Under the pieces are notes generated by a model. That model ran no database searches, was not told where the DNA came from, and worked only from the letters and a program-made list of their open reading frames with translations. A DNA stretch of 64,000 nucleotides from Hemileia vastatrix. Its lineage: Eukaryota; Basidiomycota; Pucciniomycetes; Pucciniales; Zaghouaniaceae. The stretch is from contig JASXTE010000011.1 in the NCBI GenBank assembly GCA_030280995.1, positions 26,933,317 to 26,997,316 of the forward strand. Direction: 5' to 3'. Shown in pieces: positions 45,660 to 55,904 of this stretch (positions are counted from its first letter, which is position 1; every line of letters begins with the position of its first letter). Position numbers and translations under genes: made by a program.

Positions 45660-46808
45660 ATGAATCCCTCAGCTCAACCTGATACAGAAACCCTTACTGC
45701 AATGCAAGAACAAATAGCACAATTTCAAGAACAAAATTCCAGACTCATGGAAAATCTAGATGAGGAATGACCCTGGTATTGTGGCCTGACAGAAGCAGAA
45801 CTGGATTCGGCCAAAGCTAAGAAACAGGCAGAGCCTACAACAGCAGTGCTACTTGTGAAAGGCCCAAAAATTGCAGTCCCAGAAATATTTGATGGAAAGC
45901 AAGGTCCCCAGGTGAATCAGTAAAGATAAGAGGTAAACCTTTACATACTTCTCAACAGTCTTCAGTTCCCAGATGAGCAATCGAAAATTGGGTTCTCAAT
46001 CTCTTAACTCACAGATGAGGTGCCACACTGTGAAAGGCCATATACAAAGGAACTCCTTGGAAATGGCAAGTCGGAAAAAAATTTCCATCAGTTCATGGTT
46101 GCTTTCAAACTGGCCTTTGGAAATCTTGATGAGGCAAAAACCTCAGAGAGAACTCTCAACCAGTTGCTACAGAAACACTCTGTCTCTGAATATGTGTCAG
46201 AATTCCAGGGCCATGCCAGCTATCACAAAACGTGGAGAAGGAACACTCATGTTTCACTTCAGAAATGGGCTCTTGCAAAAATTAAGGAAAGCCCTAATCA
46301 GTCACCTTTGTCCATACTCTCTCCAAGTGCTCATGGAGCTGGTCATCCAAATTGATAAAGAGTTTACGCATAAGCAGATGGATGGTTGGAGTGGTTCTCA
46401 TCAGTGGTGCAAATATGTCTCATCAATTTGGGCCAGTGCCAGGGACCCAAGCGCCATGGAAATTGATGCAGTAAATGCACATGGCGCTAGTGAAAAAAAA
46501 AGGATCTACACCAATATAACCCACAAATTGATTGGAAGAAAAATAAGGTTCAGATGGGAAGGAAAGGGGATTCTGGAGCTAACTTATTGGCCCCCTGGCC
46601 CCCTCAGGGGTAAAGGGCCCATCCTGGAGAGTCTTCTGATGTTTTGTTATCATCAGTTGACCTGCCACCAGAACTGATGCTTCCTCTTTATTTTAAGCAG
46701 CAGGCTGGGGATGGAGCACCAATGGAAAGCACTGGTGAGGAGCAGAAAGGGGGTTAAGTGCACCAAGAAGAGGAGAAACTTGCAACAAAAAAAGGGAAGT
46801 TAGAAGAC
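45660..46808 (+). pseudogene. Gag and partial pol of element E
   Basis: The ATG at 45660 begins MNPSAQPDTETLTAMQEQ, matching MDPAGQPDASRLAAMQEQ of element D. A stop follows NLDEE at about 45770. GPKIAVPEIFDGKQGP, then FQGHASY in another frame, show at least two frameshifts. After the internal deletion the text corresponds to the acidic linker before RT (PWPPQG, SSVDLPPELMLPL). No zinc knuckle, protease or RT remain. Confidence 0.8.
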
Positions 46809-47857
46809 AGTGTGTTCTTCCAACATTGGCAGAGGCCTTTGTTGGTCTGTTTGGTGCTGTTTTTTGTATGTCTTAATTGACATTGGTTGAAGAATTAGGT
46901 GTATTTTGGTTTTTTATTTAGTGAATATTGGGACTATGGGTAGGTGAGTATTACAATTGGATAGCCCCAGTTTTTCTCTATATTTGATGTCTTGATGATA
47001 TTTTTCATATTCTAAGTTTTAAGGGGTCATCTACTCACTTTTCATTTCTAAAAGATAGCTGTTTAATTTTGTTATTTTGTGTTTTACGGACTAAAATTAA
47101 GTCTTAGGGTTGAGTGCTTAGTACCATTAAGTAGAGCTAATTTGGCTCTATATTATATGTCTCAATGTTGTCATAGCTTAATTTTGTGGCTTAAGGGTTT
47201 TACTAGTTGTGGTGGATTTTTCTAAGTATTTGGCTTTATTGGAGGTTTTTAGTGGTTTTCTGGCTTCAGGGAGGTGCGGCTGTCTTGGTTATAGAAGGCT
47301 GGAGAGTGTTTCTAGAGGGTTTTTATTCAATTTGGCTGTCTACAGCGCCAAAATTAGTTGCTGTGCATAGATGTTAGATGGTTGGTCTGTGCGTTCATAC
47401 AGGAGATAAGGGGACCTTAGATATATACAACCATCTGGGAAATATATCACTGTTTTTCACTCAGTTTTCACTGTTTTTTGGCCACAATTGGCTGTGCTTG
47501 TTGCAAGGTTAGTTCTTCATTTGACTCAACTTTGGCAACTGGTTTCTCTGGTGTAGCTTTGCAACCTGCATCAAGTATTATTGCTGTTTTCTGTGCAACA
47601 AGTGCACAGTGTTTTGGTTTCCTGGTGTAAATCTTTCTGCATTTCAGCTTCTCTTTGATCTGTGGTCTATCTAGGCTACTTTCTTGACTTTTTAAGCAGT
47701 CAAGAAGTGTGTTGGAAGAGGTATAGTAAAAGTCTCTAATTTACTGAAGCAAATAAATCTCACCTGGTATTTCTCAAAGGGACAGGGGTTTTTCTTTCCA
47801 GTTTTACTCCAACTCCCTTGGTCAAGGCCTATAGCTAGTACTATAGGAATTTCTACA
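46809..47857 (+). repeat. Probable truncated 5' LTR/leader region of element F
   Basis: There is no gene in this 1-kb stretch. It ends TTTCTACA four bases before a primer-binding-like sequence, and has a TATA-like TATATACAACC near 47430. This is what an LTR of element F should look like at its 3' end. However, I do not find the TGATGGGCTGG start seen in the downstream LTR copies, so the beginning is missing or this is a different LTR. Confidence 0.45.
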
Positions 47858-47861
47858 TATC

Positions 47862-47879
47862 TGGCACCCAACATGGGGT
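47862..47879 (+). promoter_or_regulatory. Primer-binding site candidate of element F
   Basis: TGGCACCCAACATGGGGT differs by two or three bases from the widespread TGGCGCCCAAC-type sites that bind the 3' end of a tRNA, often tRNA-Lys. It lies about 85 nt before the gag ATG. Confidence 0.65.
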
Positions 47880-47963
47880 GAGTATTTGTTAGCTTTTTGG
47901 ATTTTCTGTTACTTAGGACTCTCTTCTGTGTTTGGAGATTGGTTTTCTGGAATCTATTGGACC

Positions 47964-49319
47964 ATGGCTTCTGGACCATCTTTCTCTAGTGGTGGTGGTG
48001 GCACTGTGGGTGCTGTTGAGGATGGTAATCCTCCTGTTTCTGTTAGGCCTTCTGTCAGGATAAAGTCCTGTAAGGGGCCTATGTTTATGGGGAAGGATGT
48101 GAAGTTGTTTCTAAAGCTGTTTGAGGCGGCTGGGAATGTGGATGATGCTTCTCATTTGAACATGGTTAAGCAAGTCATCTTCTACACTGGTTACAGGGCT
48201 CTGGTGAAGGAGGTTGCTGCTATGGAGTGTTATAAGAGGAAATATTGGAAAAAGTTGTGTCTGCAGATGACAAACAGGTGGGGATCCAGGTACTCTATGG
48301 TGGATCTCAATATGATTGCAAGTGAATGGCAATCTTATGGGGGTGTGGACAACCTCCATATTTATAGGAAGTTTCTGGCTCAGTGGGAGCCAGTGGTGGA
48401 TTATTTGGTGGATATGCAGGAGTTGGAGAGTACTGAATCTGCAAGGGATATTTTCTGGTCTTCTCTGGCCAGGAATGTCAGGATTGATGGGCTGAAGGAG
48501 TTGGCAAGGAATGATAAGATGAATATTCTTCCTAATGGGAATCAGAAATTGCCTTCTCTTTCTGTGGTGAAGGAGTTTGTGGAGGCTCATCTGAAACTTT
48601 TGGCATTGGATTCTTTCCAAGAAGCTAGCGCCAAGTATGTTAGCAAGGTCAGTGAAGCCTTTGCTGAAGATGTGGAGGGGTCTAGGAAGTAAGAAAGTGT
48701 GAACAAGGGAAAGGCTCCTGAGAATCCTAAAGAGGTTGATCCAGTAGTGGAGCAGTTGGCTGATATGACAAAAAAGCTACATATTTTTGTCCAGGAGGCT
48801 CAGAAGGCCAATAAGGCTAATTCTCAGCCTAGAGATTATGATAGGAGGGCTGGTAGGAGTGATACTTGGGTCTGCTCTTATTGCAGAAGGAAGGTCCACA
48901 TGTCCAATGATTGTTGGGCACTGAATAGAGATGTGTCTGAAGGGAAGGTGGAATTTGATGGGAAAGTGTTCAAGTTCCCAGATAGTTCATTTTTGAAGCC
49001 TAATGATGGTAAGGCTCCAGTGGACTTGGTGAGGAGGAGACATAATGTCAACTCAAGGAGGCCAAGGTTTGAAGAGTTGCCTAATGAGGCTTCTTCTTCT
49101 GGTAAAGATGGAGATTATGGCAAGGGCAAGGGAAAGGAGGCTAATAGAGTCTCATTTACATCTTCCTTTGGTGGTTTGGAGTTGTATTATTGTGGTGGAA
49201 AGTCAAGTGGGGTATGCTTGGCTGGTGTTTATGACATTGAACCAGGAAAGGTGGGAAGGCCTAAGAGCAGTTCTCAGGCTCAGCCAAAGCCTAAGACTTC
49301 AAAGTGGATCCTAAGCTGA
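47964..49319 (+). pseudogene. Gag of element F
   Basis: MASGPSFSSGGGGTVGAVED opens a 243-residue capsid-like region (MFMGKDVKLFLKLFEAAGNV, WKKLCLQMTNRW, VDYLVDMQELE). A TAA at 48690 interrupts the frame, which continues unchanged as NKGKAPENPKEVDPVVEQLA. Near 48870 is a zinc knuckle CSYCRRKVHMSNDC (CX2CX4HX4C). The frame ends at 49319 where it overlaps the protease frame. This gag is unlike those of elements A-E and marks a separate gypsy lineage. Confidence 0.85.
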
Positions 49320-50365
49320 GTGCATCTAGGAAGAATCACAACAAAGAGGAGCTGTATAAAATGCAGAAGGGTATAGCTGATATGGGCCCCCCTAGTTCTG
49401 GAGCATTGGACATGAATGGTGATCCAATGCCTATGGATGTTGATTCTGACTCTGAGGAGGATGTCCCTTTGGCTTCATTTCCAAAGCCTGCTGGAGTTAG
49501 AGGGTCTGATGAGGGATCTGGTTTGGTTCCTGTTGATGGCCAATCTGTTGGTGGTTCTGGTCTTCAAGAATCTTCTAGGACCAAGGTAGTGAAGCAAAGA
49601 GCTCACTTTGAGAGGTAAGTGGTTTCTGGACAAGTTAATGTTATGGACTCTGTCCTGGAAAGGATGAATCAGGGTCAGGTTTCCCTTACTTATGGGGAGT
49701 TGTATGCTATCAGTCCAGGGTTGGCTGATAGGCAGAAAAATTTGTTGACCAGGAGAAGGGTTTCTTCTGGGGAGGTAGAATACATTTGTGATTCTTCTGA
49801 AAAGTTTGGTGAGGGGGTGGAAACTCATTTCTGTGCACCTCTGGGTTATGTCAATGTCACTCTGAATGGCAGGGAGGCTAGGGCATTGTTGGATTCAGGT
49901 TCTCAGATTAACCTGATTTATTTGTTTGAGGCAACTAATCTGGGCCTCCCCATCAAAACAGGTATTGGTGAAAACTTGAGAGGGATTAGCAGCCATGTCA
50001 CTGAATTAGTTGGAACATCTGAGTTTGTGAAGTTAGATTATGGTGAAGCCTCAGGGAAGGTTCATTTTTACATTGCCAAAGGAACAGTAAAAGCTGTTTT
50101 GGGTGGGCCATTCTTGATGCATTTTCAAGCAAGAATCAGCTATCAATTTAATTTGGGAATTTTTTTGGAGTTGACTGGTGAAGATGAAAGGAGACTTCAC
50201 ATGAGGATATCATCCCCTGGAAAGGATTTTTGGGAGACCAGGCCTGGTTTATCTTCAATGTTCCAGTGCATGGATTTTTTTAGGAGAAGAAGAGAAGTGG
50301 GTGCTGCCTCTGACTTTTTGGATTGTGGCTCAGGCTCTAGAGGGAGTCTGTCTTTTTTAGAGTGA
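49304..50365 (+). pseudogene. Protease region of element F
   Basis: An acidic linker (MPMDVDSDSEEDVPLASF) is followed by an in-frame TAA at 49617, then VSGQVNVMDSVLERMNQGQV and the aspartic protease: REARALLDSGSQINLIYLFE with the DSG triad at about 49891, then LRGISSHVTELVG and KAVLGGPFLMHFQ, matching the conserved second half of retropepsins. A TGA at 50363 ends the frame. The frame offset from gag may have been a natural gag-pol frameshift; the overlap of 16 nt with gag (49304-49319) is compatible with that, but decay is equally likely. Confidence 0.8.
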
Positions 50366-50608
50366 TGAGGGCTGATCACCCTAGTGCTGCAACCTCTCCC
50401 CAAGATGAGGAAATTCCAGGTTGTAGTAGGTCAGCTCCCTTGGAGATATAACAAGTGGATTTTCAACTTTCTCTTTTTAATGTTTCTCTTCTCTGAAAGT
50501 ATTCTTCAAGTTTTTTATCAAGTATCTGTTCTTTGTCAAGATTCTCAATTATCTTTAATTCAAGTTCAAAAAAGAAGATTGGTTATATATCTTTATTGAA
50601 AGATATGC

Positions 50609-51186
50609 GGAAAAGCTGTGGAGTGGTGAGATTGGGCTCTAAAAGTATGTCCTCCCAATTTTGCACCGCTGGGGTTTCTTCTACACATTTCAAAAACATT
50701 ACCTTGGCCACATCTGTGAGCATTGGAGAAACCCCTGGTTATTTTTGTAGGATAGAAAAAAACTCAAGAAAAGAAAAGAAAATTTCAAGATAACTGAAGA
50801 AAATTAAGAAAAAAATCAGAAAATAATTAAAAAAAAGACAAAAATTATTTTTGTGAAGATCAGAAAGATCAATTTTTGGGCCTTCAGCATGAGGTTAAAC
50901 TGCACAAAATTTTGAAGAAAGAAGATCATCAAGATCAATTTTTGGACCTCCAGCATGAGAATAAACTGCATGACTTTAGAAGATGTGATACAGCAGATGA
51001 AACAAGATTTGAAGATTTAGCAGATGGAAGTGAGGATGAAGATGTGAAATTGCGGAAAAGTTTTGGCGTGGTGAGATTGGGGTCTAAAAGTAAGTCCTCC
51101 CAATTGTGCACCACTAGGGTTTCTTCTACACCTTTCAAAAACATTACCTGGGCCACACATGTGAGCAATGGGGAAACCCTTGGTTT
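50609..51186 (+). repeat. Imperfect duplication inside element F
   Basis: 50609-50741 and 51053-51186 are about 85% alike by eye. Each encodes VVRLGSKS, SSQ, then VSST, FKNIT, a variable AT and VS (I/N)GET. The period is about 444 bp. Between the two lie an A-rich stretch (50755-50840) and two repeated units reading (L)QHE(V/N)KLH. The duplication sits between protease and RT. Confidence 0.75.
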
Positions 51187-51396
51187 TGTTCCAGGTCTGG
51201 TGGTGAAGATGTCCTGAAGATCCCTCAAGTGGAAGGTGGAGCTGCTAAATATAAGAAGGTAGCACAGAAGATTAGGCCTGTCAATGAGCCTATGCATGTA
51301 GGATTGAATCCTCCTTTGTCAAGAGATCTGTACTGTACTCCTCTGGTGAATAATCCTCTTGATTTTGTGGAAACTGCTAGAGTGACTGTGTAAAAG

Positions 51397-52277
51397 TTGA
51401 AAGCTGTTAATTTTGGTCCTGTTGGGTTATTGTCTGATGAGGAAAAGAAGTTGTTGTTTTACGTTATTGTGCTGAGGGAGAAAGTGGTGGAATTTGTGGA
51501 AGAGGAAAGGGGTGTGATGAAACACTCTTTTGGGGAACCTTACTTGATTCCTGTGGTTTTTCATGAACCTTGGAAAATCAAACATATTCCAATTCTAGCT
51601 GCTATCAAAGATGAATTTTTGAGATTGTTAGGGAAAGAGTCAGGACTGGTTTATACAAACAACAAAAATCTAGTTACTCAAGTCCAGTTTTCTGTGTAAA
51701 GAGGCAGAATGGGAAGCTGAGGGTGGTGAATGATCTTGGAGCCTTGAGTAGAGTCACTATCAAGGATGCTGGGATGCCGCCAAGTGCAGAGGATTTTGTG
51801 GAAGCTTTTTCTGGAAGGGCGTGTTATGGTTTGGGTGATATTATGGGTGGTTATGATGAAAGGGAGCTTCACACAGATTCACAGCCACTTACAAATTTCG
51901 AGACTCCTTTGGTAAGTTTTCAGCTAACTAGGTCTCCCCAAGGAGCAATTAATTCAGTAGCAGTGTATCAAGCACAAATGGCTTGGATTTTACAGGATGA
52001 GGTTCATATTCATGCTGGTATTTTTATTGATGATGGTGGAATCAAAGGACCCTCCACTGATTATGGGAATGAGATTCTGAAGGTAAACCAAGGTATAAGG
52101 AGGCTTGTTTGGGAATATGCAATTAATATAGAAAGAGTATTGTTTAGGATTGAAGAGGCTGGTTTGACCAATTCTGGGTCAAATTTTTGTTGTTGTGTTC
52201 CTGCTCTGGAGATTTTTTGTCATGAGGTATGTAAAGAGGGAAGGATTATGGAAAAGAAAAAAGTTAATAAAATCTAG
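51397..52277 (+). pseudogene. Reverse transcriptase of element F
   Basis: 51397-51699 (GLLSDEEKKLLFYVIVLREK, HEPWKIKHIPI) is the N-terminal part. After a frameshift near 51700, 51723-52277 continues VNDLGALSRVTIKDAGMPPS, CYGLGDIMGGYDERELH, LTRSPQGAINSVAVYQAQM and the active site GIFIDDGGIKGP, i.e. F-I-D-D. YGN...INIERVLFRIEEAGLT follows. The palm and fingers motifs are well preserved, but the frame ends soon after at VNKI with further shifts. Confidence 0.85.
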
Positions 52278-52319
52278 TCATGGCCAAGGCCTAAAAATAC
52301 TACTGAACCCAGGGGATTT

Positions 52320-52880
52320 TTGGGGGTTGGTGTGTATGTCAAAATTTTCATTAAATATTTCTCTTTGCTGGCTTCACCTCAAAGGATTTTGACCAGGAAA
52401 GATGAAGAGTGGGTATGGACTGAAGAGTGTGAAGAGGCTTTTCAGAAGTTGAAGAAGGTGGTAGGTGAAGATATTATTATTCACAAGTTGGATTATGGTG
52501 TGAGAGCTGGAAAAATTAATTTGGTGGTGGACTAAAGTTATATTTCTGCTGGTGCTGTATTGTCTCAGGAAGATAAAACTGGGAGTGTCAGGCCAGTAAG
52601 GTATGAGTCTGTGGTGTTTAATGAGGTGGAATCTAGGTATTCTCAACCTAAGTTGGAATTGTATGGTGTAGCAACAATTTTGAAGAAGCTGCAAACTGTT
52701 TTGTGGGGAAGCATCTTGAGCTTCAGGTGGATGCTAAATCTCTGGTTCAAATGATCAGCACACCTAGTCTTCCATATGCTCCAATTACTAGGTGGGTGGA
52801 ATTTATTCAGCATTTTTCTTTTGAAATGGTACACAAACCTGGAAAAACCATTTATGATGCCTGATGGATTATCAAGGAGA
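52320..52880 (+). pseudogene. Connection and RNase H-like region of element F
   Basis: Open pieces include WTEECEEAFQKLKKVVGEDI, then after a stop at about 52533, SAGAVLSQED and YESVVFNEVESRYSQPKLEL (the conserved Ser-Arg-Tyr-x-x-x-Glu-x-Glu block of gypsy RNase H), then LVQMISTPSLPYAPITRWVE and HKPGKTIYDA in other frames. At least three frame changes. Confidence 0.75.
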
Positions 52881-53258
52881 CCACCCACAGATGAAGATTC
52901 AGATTCTGAAGAATTTGATTAAGATGTTCCAGTGGTTAGGGCCAGCACAAAGGGTGCTGAAGATTTTTATCACCTCCCCCATGAGGCTAAACTGGAAGAT
53001 TGTTTACTCCTCCCCCAAGAGGTTAAACTGGATGGTTCTGATCTTGATTCTGGTGATACGGATGTATTTGTTGATGAAGATGGGGCTGTTTTTTGGGATG
53101 GCTAAAATTTAGAAAATGGTGTTTTTGTTAGTGAACTGGATTCTCTTAAGATTCAGTGGAAGGAATAGGATATACCAAAGTTTAGGGATTGGTGTCCTGG
53201 TTGGGACAGTCAAGTAGCTCATGTTTAAACTGGTGATTTTAATGATAGAGTTTTACCC

Positions 53259-54567
53259 TTGGATGTTGTGTTGATGGACTTTGAAGATGAGACTTGGGGT
53301 CAATCAGGGTTTTATTTTATTATGTTTGAATATCTGTTAAACTTGGAGAGGCCAGATATTTGCAATGATGATACTTGGGTGGCAATCAAGAAGAAAAGTC
53401 CTGGATTCTATGTGTCAGGAAGGAGGCTGATGAGGAGGAGACATCCTAATCCTCAAGTAGTGGTGACTCAGAAGAAGGGTCAAGAGCTGGTGTTGAGGTT
53501 TTTGCATGAAGACCTTGGTCATAGAGGCTTTGGGGAGACTTATAGAAGAGTAGCAGATAGATTTTGGTGGCCAGGTATGAAGTTGGCCGTGCAGGGTTGG
53601 GTTCAATCTTGTGAAGAATGTCAAAGAAGAAGTCACTTGAAACCTAAAGAGGTTGGCTGTGCTACTGGTGAATCAACTGTGTTTGTGAAGAGTCTGTTTA
53701 GATGCTGTCCATATTAAAGAGGGCAGGTATAAATACTTGATTGTTTCCAGGGATGATTTGTCTGGTTGGGTTGAGGCAGTGCCTCTGATTGATTTGACTG
53801 CCAAAAATGTGGCAGAATTTTTTAAGAAGGAATGGGTGTTTAGATATGGGTTAATGAAGTTGGTGACTGTTGATGGTGGGCCAGAGTTTGGAGCTTAAAT
53901 TAAAGAAGCTGTGGCAAGTATTGTTTCTAAATTTAGAGTGGATACACCTTATTATCCTGAATCTGAAGGCATCGTTGAAAGAGGCCATCAAGTTATCAAG
54001 AATGTTTTGGTGAAGATGTGTAGAGATAGTGCTGAAAAATGGAGGCATTATTTACCCTTGGTGTTATTTTCTGATAGGATCACTGTGAAACGGACAGCTG
54101 GAAATTCCCATTATTAATTAATGTTTGGGCAGAAAGCTGTTCTACCAGTGGATTTGGAAGCCATCTCTTATCTTGGAATTGACTGGGATGGTGTGTGCTC
54201 AACAGAAGATTTGCTCTGTGCCAGGATTCAACAGTTGGAATGTAGAGAGGAATGTCAAGAGAAGGCATACTCTAGAATAATGAAGATGAGGAATCAATCA
54301 GTCAGATACTAGGACAAGAAGATGGCTCATAGACTCAGGAATCCCTTGAAACCTGGTTGTTTGGTTTTGGTGTATAATAGAAGTTTGGAGAGTAAGTGGG
54401 GAAAAATGTTTGCTGACAGATGGAATGGGCCTTAAAGAGTCAGATCTCAGGTGTCTGGAGGTTCTTATGTTTTGGAGGAGTTTGATGGTGCAGTCTTAAA
54501 GAAGAGAGTGGCTGCTGATCAGGTGAAGAGATTTTACCCAAGAGGCACTAGAAGTGAAGAAGATTGA
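53259..54567 (+). pseudogene. Integrase of element F
   Basis: 53259-53717 contains the zinc-binding domain: HEDLGHRGFGETYRRVADRF then CEECQRRSHLK. A frameshift near 53700 leads to the core: DAVHI-type start, DDLSGWVEAVPLIDLTAKNV, VTVDGGPEF, a stop at 53898, then TPYYPESEGIVERGHQVIKN with the catalytic Glu, VLFSDRITVKRT. After TAA and TAG stops (54116, 54310) the C-terminal domain is readable: KPGCLVLVYNRSLESKWGKM and GGSYVLEEFDG, ending RFYPRGTRSEED at 54567. No chromodomain is seen. Confidence 0.85.
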
Positions 54568-54710
54568 CTCCGCAATGAAGATAAACTATTGACCATTCTT
54601 TAATTTTGCATTTTGGTGATGCTGTGAATCTGTTTCTTTGGAAATTAATTTGTTAGAAAGTACCCATGGGAGGGGCTTCTAGATTTGATCTTTGCAAGTG
54701 TGGGGGTAAC

Positions 54711-55640
54711 TGATGGGCTGGCTGCTCTATCAACAGGAACCCTAGATTTTCTGTTTCCGACCCCTTCTCTTAATTTGGTTGAAACCTAGTATTGGTTTCT
54801 CTTCACAGGTTTTAGTCCTCTATGACTTTAAACTGGAAATTTTTTTGGACTTCAAGTGCTGCAATCTTCATGCTTATTGGTTTTGGTTTATTGTGTTGGA
54901 TGTTGTGTTTTTGTTAGAAGGTACCAAGTGGGGGGCTACTAGATTTTATTTTGGAAAGTGTGGGGGTAACTGATGAGCTGGCTTCTCACCATAATGTCTG
55001 TCTCAAGTATTTTGTTTGTCCTAGTTGAATCCTAGTTCTGGTTTTTGTTATTAAGATTTCAAGTCCACTATGACTTTAAACTGGCTTGGGACTGGCTTCT
55101 TTGGTGTATTTGTATTGGTGATGGATCACTGGTGGCCTCCCATCATTTTTACTTCTTGGAGAGAGCCCACCTTGTGATCATTTCCTTGGACTGGACCTTC
55201 TATGGAGCTGGACTTTTTCTTTTTCTTTCATTGATTTTTGTGGCTATGATTGTGTTAGATAGATGTTTTAGATTTTTTTCTTTTTTTTTCTTTTAATTTT
55301 TTATGTGGGTTATTAGGATATAAAGAGGTGGAAAAATCACAAAAATCAATATTATATGGTGTCACCACATCATGGTCATCTGGACGTGGGCAAGCATTTG
55401 TGGGGAAAGGCTAATAAATTCGCCAGGCAATGATATTATCTTTATTATCTTAATCTCATTTTTAATATTTACTTTAATTTATATTCAATTCATTTTATCT
55501 TTATTTGCATTATTATTCTTAATTTATTTTTATCTCAAATCATTTAAAAATTATTTAAAGGTGTATCCACATCAAGGTGCACTTGGATGTGGGTAAGGTA
55601 TCAGGGGATCAGCTCATCAATTGGCTGAGGGATACCATTT
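54711..55640 (+). repeat. Two tandem LTR starts downstream of element F
   Basis: The sequence TGTGGGGGTAAC (purine tract) followed by TGATGGGCTGGCTGCTC occurs at 54700-54727 and again as TGATGAGCTGGCTTCTC at 54971, a period of 260 bp. Each has the motif (A/T)GACTTTAAACTGG about 100 bp further on. The second unit continues with blocks also found after 59203 (GATCACTGGTGGCCTC..., CACATCAAGGTGCACTTGGA), so it is the longer LTR copy. The LTR end was not found. Confidence 0.6.
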
Positions 55641-55904
55641 GTAATTATTATTTATTTCATCTTATTATTCATTTCATTTTAATTTCTCAGCTCTCATATT
55701 TTTTTGGGCAATTTTGATTAATAATTTTCAAGTTTTTTTTAGTATGTTAGTAGTTTAAGTAATGATAAAAAAATAATAATAAAATAATAATAAAAAATAA
55801 AAAGAAAAACAAGAATAAAAAAAAAATAAAATTAATTTTTTTATATATAATTTCTAATTAGTATTGTTCTCTCTATTTAGTAAATTATTAATTTCTTTTT
55901 TTAT
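55641..55904. other. AT-rich stretch with AAT repeats
   Basis: About 55765-55835 consists of AATAATAAA-type repeats. No gene. Confidence 0.6.

Larger units (their letters stand above)
45313..46808 (+). mobile_element. Ty3/gypsy element E, same lineage as D, truncated
   Basis: A 5' LTR at 45313-45622 (TGTTAGGATTTGG...GGTCTTAACA) and the leader TTTTGTCCAATTTTAATTGG match element D. Only gag and the start of pol follow. An internal deletion near 46505 removes the zinc knuckle and protease, joining GASEKK to the D-type sequence NPQIDWKKNKVQMGRKGD. The copy ends near 46808, where unrelated sequence begins. The right end is approximate. Confidence 0.85.

Noticed and set aside
46805..47857. A complete 5' LTR for element F starting TGTGTTCTTCC at about 46811
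   Set aside because: The downstream LTR copies of this lineage start TGATGGGCTGG, and no matching 3' copy of TGTGTTCTTCC is present in the window, so I only call it a probable truncated LTR/leader.
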